Assembly: GCA_934271465.1 (NCBI GenBank)
Contig: CAKQRQ010000003.1
Coordinates: 62,001-126,000, forward strand
From: an uncultured Alphaproteobacteria bacterium
Lineage (GTDB): Bacteria > Pseudomonadota > Alphaproteobacteria > RF32 > CAG-239
Reading direction: 5' to 3'
DNA: 64,000 nt
Positions 1 to 7,815 of the stretch are shown piece after piece; the stretch's first letter is position 1; the number at the start of each line of letters is the position of its first letter. A program made the translations under genes and the position numbers. The notes under the pieces were generated by a model, which was given only the letters and a program-made list of their open reading frames with translations, searched no databases and was not told the origin of the DNA.

Positions 1-1
1 G

Positions 2-1093
2 TCGGATTTAAACTTGGCGACCGATTTAAGCCCCGAAGAATTGGTTGAAGCCTGCAGCGATGCCGATATTAAAACGATTCCTTTGGGGATTAAACAAGGA
101 AGTATTGGTGTTGTCCTGAAAGATAAGGTTGTTGAAATCAGCTCATTGTATAAATATGTGACCAACAAAGACGGCGCAACAGAAATAGAATTTACAGACA
201 ATTGGGAAGAAGACGCTTCCCGCCGCGACTTGACAATCAACGCTGTTTATACGGATGAAAAAGGAAACGTATTTGATTATTATAACGGCATTGAAGATCT
301 CGAAAAAGGGTATGTGCGTTTTATAGGGTCAGCAACTGGGCGAATCAAAGAAGATTATCTGCGTATTTTGCGTTATTTTCGATTCTACTCTTTGTTTGGT
401 GTTGAAGAACCAAATAAAAAAGCATTGGAAGCCTGCTGTGAAAATCGCGCCGGTCTCAAAAAAGTGCCGATGGAGCGTATCAGAGACGAGCTGTTCAAAC
501 TTATTGTGACGCCGGATGCGCCGCGGACATACCGCCTGATGCAGGAAAACGGCATTTTGGAATATATTTTGCCCGATGCCGAATATATTGATGATTTGGC
601 TTATTTTAATAAGGCTGTCGGCCGAGGGATCATTGATGACGAGGCTGTTGTCAAAATGTTTATCCTGTATAGACCCAATGAGGCATTGGCTGAAAATATG
701 GCCACCCGCCTCAAGTTTAATCGTCAGCAAAAACAGCTTTTCACGGCATTGGCAAAATCTCCGTTTTTGTTGGAGCAAATTAACCGCCCTGATATAATCA
801 AAAGACTTGTCTATAAAGAAGGACAAGAAGTTGTCCGCGCCAAAATAGCCGCGGCGGTTGCCAGAGAACAAAAAGAGTTTGAAAAAGTTTGTTCGGTTTA
901 TAACGAGATTAAAACTTTTGAAACACATATTTTCCCGCTCAAAGGAAAAGATATTTTAGAAAACGGGTTGGCCGAGGCAAAAGAGGTCGGCCTGATGCTT
1001 AAAAAGCTCGAAGATAATTGGATAGAGTCGGATTTTTCTCTGACCAAAGAGCAGCTCTTGTCTCAGGCAAAAGCCCTGAAAAAAGCTATCTGA
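2..1093 (+). CDS. CCA tRNA nucleotidyltransferase / poly(A) polymerase family, 5' end cut off by window edge
   Basis: Class II nucleotidyltransferase that adds or repairs the 3' CCA of tRNA. The reading frame is already open at the left edge and reads S-D-L-N-L-A-T-D-L-S, the family's 'D-x-A-T' strand, so the TTG at 14 is internal and the N-terminal GGxxRD nucleotide-binding segment lies outside the window. The RRDLTINA motif (about residues 69-76 from the TTG) and the following FDYYNG and RI.EDYLRILR segments are the conserved head and neck of the enzyme; the rest is the helical tRNA-binding body. The TGA stop is followed by a strong bidirectional terminator. The family is certain. CCA-adding versus poly(A)-adding activity cannot be separated from this part alone, but alphaproteobacterial members are normally CCA enzymes. 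Confidence 0.9.
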   Translation, partial: SDLNLATDLSPEELVEACSDADIKTIPLGIKQGSIGVVLKDKVVEISSLYKYVTNKDGATEIEFTDNWEEDASRRDLTINAVYTDEKGNVFDYYNGIEDLEKGYVRFIGSATGRIKEDYLRILRYFRFYSLFGVEEPNKKALEACCENRAGLKKVPMERIRDELFKLIVTPDAPRTYRLMQENGILEYILPDAEYIDDLAYFNKAVGRGIIDDEAVVKMFILYRPNEALAENMATRLKFNRQQKQLFTALAKSPFLLEQINRPDIIKRLVYKEGQEVVRAKIAAAVAREQKEFEKVCSVYNEIKTFETHIFPLKGKDILENGLAEAKEVGLMLKKLEDNWIESDFSLTKEQLLSQAKALKKAI

Positions 1094-1115
1094 GAACAGC
1101 CTAAAAAGAAAAAAT

Positions 1116-1151
1116 AAAAATCTCCGGCCTTGTAAAAAGCCGGAGATTTTT
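1116..1151. terminator. Bidirectional intrinsic terminator between the CCA transferase and the BOF protein
   Basis: A perfect 13-bp inverted repeat (AAAAATCTCCGGC / GCCGGAGATTTTT) with a 10-nt loop has A-tracts on one side and T-tracts on the other. It can terminate both the rightward tRNA nucleotidyltransferase and the leftward BOF gene, which converge here. Confidence 0.85.
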
Positions 1152-1164
1152 GTTATAAAAAGAG

Positions 1165-1590
1165 TTATTTTTTTGAGCGTTTCATATGTTTAGCGAGGGT
1201 GTTTTCCATAGGGTTATCAAGTTTTTTGATGGTTTTAACCTCGACTTTGACAGGTTTTTTTGAATCTTTGTCGATTTCACCCATGATTTCAATCATTTCG
1301 CCCGACGTAACGCTGACGCCGTCAAATTCGTCATCGTCAATTTCAATAATGATTTCGCCGGTTTTGTCCGTAAAGGCATATTTGTCGCCGCCCAAAGATT
1401 TGGCAATATATCCCTGCAAAACAACAATCGTGTCGTCAGCCTTGTCTTTGGCATCGGCAATGGTTTCAACAGCCATCTCCTGAGGCACAAAAACAAAGCC
1501 CTTGTTTTTGTTCTTGGCTGAAACGGATGTGGCCAAAAGAGGGAGAGCCAAAGCTGTAACTAAAGTTGAAAGCAAAATTTTTTTCATCAA
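1165..1590 (-). CDS. Periplasmic BOF-family OB-fold protein (YgiW/YdeI/NirD-type)
   Basis: The protein has 141 residues with a signal peptide (MMKK, hydrophobic stretch, cleavage near residue 25 after SVSA). The mature part matches the bacterial OB-fold (BOF) family: a segment of the type 'A.D..VVLQGYI....GD.Y.FTD.TG.I.IEID...F.G' followed by 'IMGE.DKD..KP.KVEVK'. Family members are small periplasmic proteins linked to stress tolerance, and some OB-folds of this group bind cationic ligands; the ligand is unknown. It appears monocistronic and ends at the bidirectional terminator. A C-terminal Lys/Arg-rich tail (KHMKRSKK) is unusual for a secreted BOF protein. Confidence 0.8.
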   Translation of the reverse strand: MMKKILLSTLVTALALPLLATSVSAKNKNKGFVFVPQEMAVETIADAKDKADDTIVVLQGYIAKSLGGDKYAFTDKTGEIIIEIDDDEFDGVSVTSGEMIEIMGEIDKDSKKPVKVEVKTIKKLDNPMENTLAKHMKRSKK

Positions 1591-1662
1591 ATTTCTCCTG
1601 AAAAGTTAATCCGATAAAATAAATAATCCGTAAAACCCTAAAAACAAGTCTCGCTCTTTGTT

Positions 1663-2871
1663 TTATAAACCTGAAAAAGGTTTGATAACCCTGTCCAAAA
1701 TTCCTTGAGCCTTAGAAATGGCAACACCGTAATTTGTAACGGGGACGCCTCTGCGGATGCATTCTTTAAGCCGCCGTCCCATTTCCGTTTTATTAAGCAT
1801 GCAGGCACCGCAATGAACAACCAAATCATATTTTTCCAAATCTTCAGGAAAATCACACCCCGTGCAAAAGTCAAAAGAAAGGGCTTTGCCGGTATATTTT
1901 GAAAGAAGTCTCGGAATTTTAACCTTGGCAATATCATCATCTTGCGCATGATGCGAACAAGCCTCGGCAATCAAAACGCGGCTGCCGTCAACAAGCTTGT
2001 CAATGACTTTGGCGTTTTCACTCAAAATTTTCAAATCTCCCTTAAAGCGCGCAAACAGAATGGAAAAAGTTGTCAGTTCGATATTTTCCGGCACAATTTG
2101 GTTAACCTGAAAAATAGCCTGTGAGTCCGTGATAACCAATCGCGGCGGATTTTTGAGCATATCTAAAGCGTCCTTAAGCTCCTCAGGCTGAACAACCGTT
2201 GCCACAGCTTTCCTGTCCAGAATTTCGCGCAAAACCTGAACCTGAGGTAAAATAAGTCGATTCTTTGGCGCGGAAGTATCAATTGGCGCCACCAAAATGA
2301 CGGAATCTTTGGGATTGATTAAATCACCCAGAAGAGGCGTTTCTTTTTTGCTATCTTCAGGAATAAGGCTGATGATTAAATGCTTGAGCTCATCAATTCC
2401 GGTTTGGGCAGCGCTTGAAACAGAAACAAACGGCAGTTTTTCTTCTTTGCAAAAAGTTTCATCTTGCGGAGCAGAGTGTTTCAAATCGGCTTTATTAAAA
2501 ACAACAATAGTCGGAATTTGAAGTCTTTTGAGCTCTTCGACAATTTTTTTATCAAAAGCCGTAAACCCCATGTCGCCCAAAACAAGCAAAGCAACATCAG
2601 CCTTATACAAAGCCTTGCGGGAGGCTTGGATTCGTTTTTGTCCCAAGGAAGAATCATCGTCCAATCCGGCCGTATCATAAAAAGTAACCGGCCCGAGCGG
2701 TAAAAGTTCATAGGGTTTGGCAACAGCATCGGTCGTTGTTCCTGCTTCGGGTGAAACAATGGAAATATCCTGTCCCGTTAAAGCGTTGATAAGAGAAGAT
2801 TTGCCGGCGTTGCGGCAGCCGATAAGAGTGATGATATGGCGCATGGCGCGCGGGGTTTGTTCGGCAGACAT
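1663..2871 (-). CDS. hydF: [FeFe]-hydrogenase H-cluster maturation GTPase HydF
   Basis: HydF is the scaffold GTPase that, with HydE and HydG, assembles and delivers the 2Fe subcluster of [FeFe] hydrogenase. The N-terminal Era-like GTPase has the P-loop GCRNAGKSS (about residues 18-26), a TTTDA switch, DTAGLDD (G3) and NKAD (G4). The C-terminal cluster-binding domain has the characteristic set EACSHH, FCTGCDFP and HCGACM, which provides the Cys/His ligands of the 4Fe-4S site. I chose the ATG at 2871, preceded by AAGGAGC at good spacing, rather than a TTG six codons upstream that has no Shine-Dalgarno. About 402 residues, the normal family length. hydE, hydG and the hydrogenase itself are not in the window. 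It sits directly behind a tRNA terminator (see findings). Presence implies anaerobic hydrogen metabolism. Confidence 0.95.
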   Translation of the reverse strand: MSAEQTPRAMRHIITLIGCRNAGKSSLINALTGQDISIVSPEAGTTTDAVAKPYELLPLGPVTFYDTAGLDDDSSLGQKRIQASRKALYKADVALLVLGDMGFTAFDKKIVEELKRLQIPTIVVFNKADLKHSAPQDETFCKEEKLPFVSVSSAAQTGIDELKHLIISLIPEDSKKETPLLGDLINPKDSVILVAPIDTSAPKNRLILPQVQVLREILDRKAVATVVQPEELKDALDMLKNPPRLVITDSQAIFQVNQIVPENIELTTFSILFARFKGDLKILSENAKVIDKLVDGSRVLIAEACSHHAQDDDIAKVKIPRLLSKYTGKALSFDFCTGCDFPEDLEKYDLVVHCGACMLNKTEMGRRLKECIRRGVPVTNYGVAISKAQGILDRVIKPFSGL

Positions 2872-2888
2872 CAAAAAAGCTCCTTGCA

Positions 2889-2920
2889 ATAAAAAAATCC
2901 GCTTCAGATAAAGCGGATTT
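2889..2920 (-). terminator. Intrinsic terminator of the alanine tRNA pair
   Basis: A 10-bp stem (2895-2904 with 2911-2920) with a 6-nt loop is followed, in the leftward direction, by a run of seven T. It lies 6 nt past the CCA end of the last tRNA and only about 20 nt before the hydF start codon. Confidence 0.85.
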
Positions 2921-2925
2921 GAAAT

Positions 2926-3001
2926 TGGTGGAGGTAAGCGGGATCGAACCGCTGACCTAATGATTGCGAACCATTCGCTCTCCCAACTGAGCTATACCCC
3001 C
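2926..3001 (-). tRNA. tRNA-Ala (anticodon CGC)
   Basis: A 76-nt cloverleaf with encoded CCA. The acceptor stem GGGGGTA/TACCTCC contains the G3:U70 wobble that is the alanine identity element. The anticodon stem AATGG/TCATT closes the loop TTCGCAA, giving anticodon CGC (codon GCG); the T loop is TTCGATC. Transcribed leftward as second of a pair. A dedicated CGC isoacceptor is less usual in a low-GC genome, where a UGC tRNA would normally read GCG. Confidence 0.93.
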
Positions 3002-3016
3002 GCTGCTTAATGACAA

Positions 3017-3036
3017 GGCCCGTCTTTCGGCGGGCC
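3017..3036 (-). other. GC-rich hairpin between the two tRNA-Ala genes
   Basis: A six-bp stem GGCCCG/CGGGCC with an 8-nt loop lies in the 45-nt tRNA spacer and has no T-run. It looks like a processing or spacer hairpin in the joint precursor rather than a terminator. Confidence 0.4.
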
Positions 3037-3046
3037 CCATCTGAAT

Positions 3047-3122
<76 letters not shown>

Positions 3123-3134
3123 AAGGTCGATTGC

Positions 3135-3163
3135 AAAATAATAAAATTTTGACCAAAAGTCAA
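3135..3163 (-). promoter_or_regulatory. Predicted sigma-70-type promoter of the tRNA-Ala pair
   Basis: Leftward -35 TTGACT (complement of 3158-3163) and -10 TATTTT (complement of 3135-3140) are separated by 17 bp. The -10 lies about 12 nt before the first tRNA base, so the transcript would start only a few bases upstream of the mature 5' end. Confidence 0.55.
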
Positions 3164-3182
3164 GACCAAAATATAACCTTTT

Positions 3183-3653
3183 TTAAGAATCTCCGGGATG
3201 GGTCTTTTTGTGTCCGGTTTTACTGGGCAAAGACCAGCTCATCAAAAGTTCGGTTTCTTTTGTGCCTTCATCGATTTGTTTACTGACGATTTTGAATCCG
3301 CGGCGCTGATAAAACCCGACAGCCGCCGTGTTTTTCTCATACACATTCAGGCTCAAAAAAGGATAAATTTTTTTGACATAGTTAATCAACTTTGAGCCGA
3401 TTTTTTGATTTTGATATTCAGGTGCAATAAACAGCGCGCCGATATGTTTATCGTCAATAATGCTGATAAACCCTTTGATTTTGTGCTTGTCTTCAAAAAC
3501 AAAGTTGTCGGCATTCGGAAAATAATATTTTCTGACGGAAGGACGCATACCTGTCCAATAGGCGCCGTCTACAAAATTATGAGCCTGAATACTGGCCTTT
3601 GTCCAAATGTCCAAGACTTTTTCAATATCTTCGGGAAGGCTTTTTCTGATCAT
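3183..3653 (-). CDS. GNAT-family N-acetyltransferase
   Basis: A 156-residue acetyl-CoA-dependent acetyltransferase. The central acetyl-CoA motif is LFIAPEYQNQKIGSKLI (V/I-x-P-x-x-x-x-x-x-G-x-G type, here with Lys before IG), followed by LNVYEKNTAAVGFYQRRGF, the usual motif B. Overall layout resembles the YjaB-type subgroup, which acts on amines or protein lysines; the substrate cannot be read from sequence. Its ATG overlaps the stop of the upstream EamA transporter as ATGA, so the two are translationally coupled in one leftward operon with parE. Confidence 0.85.
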   Translation of the reverse strand: MIRKSLPEDIEKVLDIWTKASIQAHNFVDGAYWTGMRPSVRKYYFPNADNFVFEDKHKIKGFISIIDDKHIGALFIAPEYQNQKIGSKLINYVKKIYPFLSLNVYEKNTAAVGFYQRRGFKIVSKQIDEGTKETELLMSWSLPSKTGHKKTHPGDS

Positions 3654-4600
3654 TTGAGTCTCTTTCTTAAAGAAATTCTCTTAAACCGGCGCTCCATTAA
3701 AATACGATGCGCGTTTCTGTAAACAATAACGGATTTTGTTCGGGCTCTTAAAATGATGCTGAAATCTTTCATTGTCAAGAAAACTCCGAGAGTTACCAAG
3801 ATAGAACCCAAGATAATCTGCCAGTTCAACGGATCATCAAAAATAAGCACGCCTGCGGCAATGCCGAATACGATTCTCAAGGTGCAGAAAGGTGCTATTT
3901 TGTTAACGCCGTTAACGGCAATAAGCCTTTGCCACAAAAGCATGGCCAAAGACAGCAAGACAACTTCAAAAGCCAAAGACCATCCGGCAATTGTCCAGTT
4001 AACCGTTGCCAAATTGCGGTAGTCATATCCCTCAATAATCCATGAGCCTGCCGCCGTAAACGGAACGGCAAACAAGTATGAGTAAGCCAAAAAGGTTGCC
4101 GTTGAGACACGTTTGGTGTCTTTATAAACAATCTGGCAGGCGCCCCAGAAAAAGCGTGACAGCAAAATCAGAACAACGCCCGTCAGGCTCATTTTCGGAA
4201 TACCCAAAATAACAATAACTCCGATGAACGACAGCAGAATGGCCAAGCCCTGTTTAAGCGAAACACGTTCTTTTGCCCACAGGCAGGCCATCAAAACCGA
4301 AATAGGCGCTTCGGTTTGAGATAATAGCGAACTTGCCGATGGTGTCAGTTCCAAATAAGCAATGTAGCTTAAAAGATTTGTAATGACGCTTGAGGTCATT
4401 GCGACCAAAAACATTTGCCATAGTTCATGCTTTGTCGGGCGAGCAAACGGCAAAAACAAAAGCGAAACGATGATATAACGAATGGTCAAAAAGGCAAATG
4501 GCGGAATTTCCTGCAATCCGAGTTTGCTGATAGCAGGATTGATACCCCACATCATTACCACGAATAACGACAACAAAATGGCAGAAAGCTTCATTTGCAT
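3650..4600 (-). CDS. EamA/DMT-superfamily inner-membrane transporter
   Basis: A 316-residue drug/metabolite-type exporter with about ten hydrophobic segments arranged as two EamA repeats. The first repeat contains 'MWGINPAISKLGL', the RhaT/EamA entry motif, and 'LSQTEAPISVLMACLWAKERVS', the conserved end of repeat one; the second ends with 'FDDPLNWQIILGSILVTLGVF'. The final 40 residues are a basic cytoplasmic tail. Substrate unknown; relatives export amino acids, metabolites or cofactors. It starts 9 nt after the parE stop and overlaps the GNAT gene by 4 nt, so it is the middle gene of a parE-EamA-GNAT operon. Confidence 0.88.
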   Translation of the reverse strand: MQMKLSAILLSLFVVMMWGINPAISKLGLQEIPPFAFLTIRYIIVSLLFLPFARPTKHELWQMFLVAMTSSVITNLLSYIAYLELTPSASSLLSQTEAPISVLMACLWAKERVSLKQGLAILLSFIGVIVILGIPKMSLTGVVLILLSRFFWGACQIVYKDTKRVSTATFLAYSYLFAVPFTAAGSWIIEGYDYRNLATVNWTIAGWSLAFEVVLLSLAMLLWQRLIAVNGVNKIAPFCTLRIVFGIAAGVLIFDDPLNWQIILGSILVTLGVFLTMKDFSIILRARTKSVIVYRNAHRILMERRFKRISLRKRLK

Positions 4601-4609
4601 GGCGCGCCC

Positions 4610-6598
4610 TTAAATATCTAAATCATCGACAAATTTAGCGCGTTCAATAATAAATTTGAAGCGCAGCTCAGGATTTTTACCCATCAGACGTTCAACCTGC
4701 CGGCGTGTTTCAAAAGCCTCTTCTTTGCCTTCCTCGGTTGTCGTGGACGGAATCATTACGCGCAAAAGCATTCGATTCTTTTTATCCATGGTGGTTTCCT
4801 TCAGCTGTTGAGCGCTCATTTCTCCAAGACCTTTAAAACGGCTGATGTCCGGTTTTTGATTGCCTTTGACGACTTTTGCAAGAATTTTATCTTTGTCGTC
4901 ATCGTCCAAAGCATAATAGTTTTTGCCGCCGACGGCTATTTTATACAAAGGAGGTGTCGCAATAAACAAATGCCCGTTGGCAATCAAAAGAGGCATATGC
5001 TGATAGAAAAATGTCATCAAAAGCGAGGCAATATGCGCGCCGTCCACGTCGGCATCGGTCATAATGATGATTTTTTCATAACGCAGATTTTCTTCTTTAT
5101 AATTTTCTTTAGTACCGCAGCCCAAAGCCTCAATCATATCTTTAATTTCTTGGTTTTGCGTTATTTTTTCAAGAGAGGCGCTGGCGACGTTCAAAATTTT
5201 GCCGCGCAAAGGCAAAATAGCTTGAGTCGTGCGGTCGCGGCCTTGTTTGGCAGAACCGCCCGCGGAATCTCCCTCAACAATAAAAATTTCAGTATCTTCA
5301 GCCGAGGCCTTAGAACAATCCGCAAGTTTTCCGGGGAGGCGCAGGCGCTTTGTCGGCGCTTTTCTGACCTTTTCTTTTTCTTCTTTTTTCTTTTTGCGGG
5401 CATCGGCGCGGTCAACAACATAATCCAGCAAAGCTGCGGCATTTTCGAGGTCCGAGGACAGCCAGTGGTCAAAGGAATCTTTAACAGCGCTTTCGACAAG
5501 ACGTGTTGCTTTAGCTGATGTCAATTTGTCTTTTGTCTGTCCTTGAAATTGCGGGTCACGGATAAAAACAGAAAGCATAATAGCCGCATCACTCAAAAAA
5601 TCTTCCGCGGTAATGCCGGCAGCTTTTTTATTATTGACCATTTCGCCGTATTCTTTCAATCCTTTGAGAAGAGCTGATTTGAAGCCGGTTTCATGAGTGC
5701 CGCCGAACGGCGTAATAACGGTATTGCAATAAGAATGACAAAATCCGTTTTCATCTTCCGGCCAGGTAATTGCCCATTCGACTTTGCCTTCGTCATTATC
5801 AAGGTCGGCCTCGCCTGAAAAAGGTCTGCGGTTAATGGTTGCCTTAGCCCCGATTTGATAATTCAAAAAGTCGAGGATTCCATTCGGAAAACAAAGCTCG
5901 GCTTGAGCCGGAAGCGTATTGTCTTCGCCCAAAAGTTCGGGTGCGCAGCTCCAGTTGATTTTGATTCCTTTGAACAAAAAAGCTTTTGACCGCGCCATTC
6001 TGAAAATGCGATTGGGCTGTAAGTTAGCGGTGGCGCCGAAAATCTCCGGATCCGGTTTAAATGTGACGGAAGTTCCGCGGCGGTTGGGTGCGTTGCCGAT
6101 AAGCTCCAACGGCGTTTGGGGAATACCTTTGGCATATTCTTGACGATAAAGCTTTTTATCACGAGCAATCTCGACGACCAATTTTTCGGAAAGAGCGTTG
6201 ACGACGGATAAACCGACGCCGTGCAAACCACCGGAGACTTTGTAAGCGCCGCCGCCGAATTTGCCGCCGGAGTGAAGCATTGTCATGATAACTTCCAAAG
6301 CCGATTTGTTGGGATATTTCGGGTGGGCATCAACAGGGATTCCCCGACCGTTATCCGTGATAGTAACGGAATAGTCTGCGTTCATAATAACATCAATTTT
6401 ATTGGCAAAACCTGCAACAGCCTCGTCCATGGAGTTGTCCAAAATCTCGGCCACCAGATGGTGCAAAGCTGTTTCATCGGTGCCGCCGATATACATTCCC
6501 GGTCGGTGGCGGACAGGCTCAAGCCCTTCCAAAACTTCAATGGATTGGGCGCTGTAATTGGTTACTTCAGGAGCTGCAGCATCAAACAAATCAGACAT
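4610..6598 (-). CDS. parE: DNA topoisomerase IV subunit B
   Basis: ATPase subunit of topoisomerase IV, which decatenates daughter chromosomes together with ParC. The 662-residue length fits ParE and not the longer GyrB, and a separate gyrB is present at 20032. GHKL ATPase: VRHRPGMYIG, ILDNSMDEA, DNGRGIP and GGLHGVG in the first 130 residues. TOPRIM domain: EGDSAGGSA near residue 441 and TDADVDGAHI near 512. The C-terminus has the RFKGLGEM segment shared by type IIA B subunits. First gene of the leftward parE-EamA-GNAT operon; its promoter must lie in the 319-bp divergent spacer with rpsB. parC is not in the window. Confidence 0.95.
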   Translation of the reverse strand: MSDLFDAAAPEVTNYSAQSIEVLEGLEPVRHRPGMYIGGTDETALHHLVAEILDNSMDEAVAGFANKIDVIMNADYSVTITDNGRGIPVDAHPKYPNKSALEVIMTMLHSGGKFGGGAYKVSGGLHGVGLSVVNALSEKLVVEIARDKKLYRQEYAKGIPQTPLELIGNAPNRRGTSVTFKPDPEIFGATANLQPNRIFRMARSKAFLFKGIKINWSCAPELLGEDNTLPAQAELCFPNGILDFLNYQIGAKATINRRPFSGEADLDNDEGKVEWAITWPEDENGFCHSYCNTVITPFGGTHETGFKSALLKGLKEYGEMVNNKKAAGITAEDFLSDAAIMLSVFIRDPQFQGQTKDKLTSAKATRLVESAVKDSFDHWLSSDLENAAALLDYVVDRADARKKKKEEKEKVRKAPTKRLRLPGKLADCSKASAEDTEIFIVEGDSAGGSAKQGRDRTTQAILPLRGKILNVASASLEKITQNQEIKDMIEALGCGTKENYKEENLRYEKIIIMTDADVDGAHIASLLMTFFYQHMPLLIANGHLFIATPPLYKIAVGGKNYYALDDDDKDKILAKVVKGNQKPDISRFKGLGEMSAQQLKETTMDKKNRMLLRVMIPSTTTEEGKEEAFETRRQVERLMGKNPELRFKFIIERAKFVDDLDI

Positions 6599-6917
6599 TT
6601 TATTCTTTCAATTCCTCAAAAAGCTTTATATTTCTAAGGTAAAATAAGGCAAAAACCAAAATTAAACAAGAACAAAGTGCGACAAGTCAACAGCTGTTTG
6701 TCTACATTGAAGATATCTCTCTTTAAAAATGAGATTTTTTCAAAAAAGACTTGCTTTTTTAATAATTTATGTATAAAAAGAGTCCCGAAATCGTCAATGG
6801 TGGCGGTTTCATAATTCACACGCAGATTTTTAGCGGGGCAGATGTTCCGCTTCGGTGCTCTTTTTAAGGGTTTTGTCAGAATCTGCGGAGGTTTAACCGA
6901 AAAAAGGATATAAAAAT
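6599..6917. promoter_or_regulatory. Divergent parE/rpsB spacer with rpsB promoter and structured leader
   Basis: A 319-bp gene-free stretch. Rightward, TTGCTT (6751-6756) and TATAAA (6772-6777) form a plausible but short-spaced (15 bp) promoter. Downstream, CGCAGATTTT (6821-6830) pairs with AGAATCTGCG (6878-6887) over 10 bp including one G-T pair, enclosing a 47-nt region with its own small hairpins. The ribosome-binding site AAGGAT lies just before the rpsB ATG. This looks like a 5' untranslated leader of the autoregulatory kind often found ahead of ribosomal protein genes. No coding sequence is evident. Confidence 0.5.
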
Positions 6918-7727
6918 ATGACTCTTCCTACATTTACTTTGCGCCAAATGATTGAGGCCGGCGTTCATTTCGGACACCATGCACGTCGTTGGAATCCGAA
7001 AATGGCTCCTTATATCTATGGCAAAAAAGACAATATTCACATCATTGATTTGCAAAAAACTTATCCGATGCTCTATACAGCAATGGCAACAACCAGAGAA
7101 ATTGCTGCTCAGGGCGGAAAAGTTTTGTTTGTCGCAACAAAACGTCAGGCTCAAGATATTATCAAAGAGAATGCCGAGCGTTGCGGTCAGTATTATGTTA
7201 ACCAACGTTGGTTAGGCGGTATGCTGACAAACTGGAAAACCGTTCATAAATCAATCACTCGTTTGGTCAAATTGAACGAAATGTTTGAAAAAGGCGATTT
7301 TACAGGTTACACCAAAAAAGAATTACAAGGAATGAAGAAAGAACAGGAAAAATTGCAACTCGAGCTCGGCGGTATCATGAATATGGGCGGACAGCCTGAT
7401 TTGGTATTCGTTATTGATACCTGCAAAGAAGCTTTGGCCATCAAAGAAGCCAAAAAGCTCGGTATTCCCGTTATCGGCATTTGCGATACAAACGCTGATC
7501 CGGAATCTGTTGATTTGCCTGTTCCCGGTAACGATGATGCGATTCGCGCTATCCAATTCTATTCGGAAATGATTTCCGCTTCTGTTTTGGATGGTATGCA
7601 GGCTCAAATTGCCGCTCAGGGTGTCAAAGTAGAAGAAATGGTTGAAGAAAACGCCGAGGCTCCTAAAGCTGCCAAAAAGAGAACATCTAAAAAGACAGCC
7701 GAAAAAGCCGCTGAAAAAGCAGAATAA
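6918..7727 (+). CDS. rpsB: 30S ribosomal protein S2
   Basis: Ribosomal protein S2, a late-assembling small-subunit protein. The N-terminus 'FTLRQMIEAGVHFGHHARRWNPKMAPYIYG' region and 'RWLGGMLTNWKT', 'DLVFVIDTCKEALAIKEA' and 'GNDDAIRAI' are signature S2 segments. The 269-residue length includes a Lys/Ala-rich C-terminal extension (about residues 235-269), common in alphaproteobacterial S2. ATG preceded by AAGGAT. The next gene is tsf, the usual partner, separated by a hairpin rather than a terminator with a T-run. Confidence 0.97.
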   Translation: MTLPTFTLRQMIEAGVHFGHHARRWNPKMAPYIYGKKDNIHIIDLQKTYPMLYTAMATTREIAAQGGKVLFVATKRQAQDIIKENAERCGQYYVNQRWLGGMLTNWKTVHKSITRLVKLNEMFEKGDFTGYTKKELQGMKKEQEKLQLELGGIMNMGGQPDLVFVIDTCKEALAIKEAKKLGIPVIGICDTNADPESVDLPVPGNDDAIRAIQFYSEMISASVLDGMQAQIAAQGVKVEEMVEENAEAPKAAKKRTSKKTAEKAAEKAE

Positions 7728-7756
7728 GGTTTTTCTTTAAACTGATCATATAAGCG

Positions 7757-7786
7757 CGGCGGCATTATACAAAAATAGTGCCGCCG
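7757..7786 (+). other. rpsB-tsf intercistronic hairpin
   Basis: An 11-bp GC-rich stem (CGGCGGCATTA/TAGTGCCGCCG, one G-T pair) with an 8-nt loop and no T-run. It is more likely an RNA-stability or processing element between rpsB and tsf, or a partial attenuator, than a full terminator. Confidence 0.5.
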
Positions 7787-7815
7787 TCCCCAATCAAAAA
7801 CAAAAGGATAAAAAA

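Noticed and set aside
14..16. TTG as start codon of the first gene
   Set aside because: The frame is open to the left edge and the residues before it match the family's conserved strand, so this is an internal codon of a gene cut by the window.
3017..3036. Hairpin between tRNAs as terminator
   Set aside because: No T-run follows in either direction, and the second tRNA needs the read-through.
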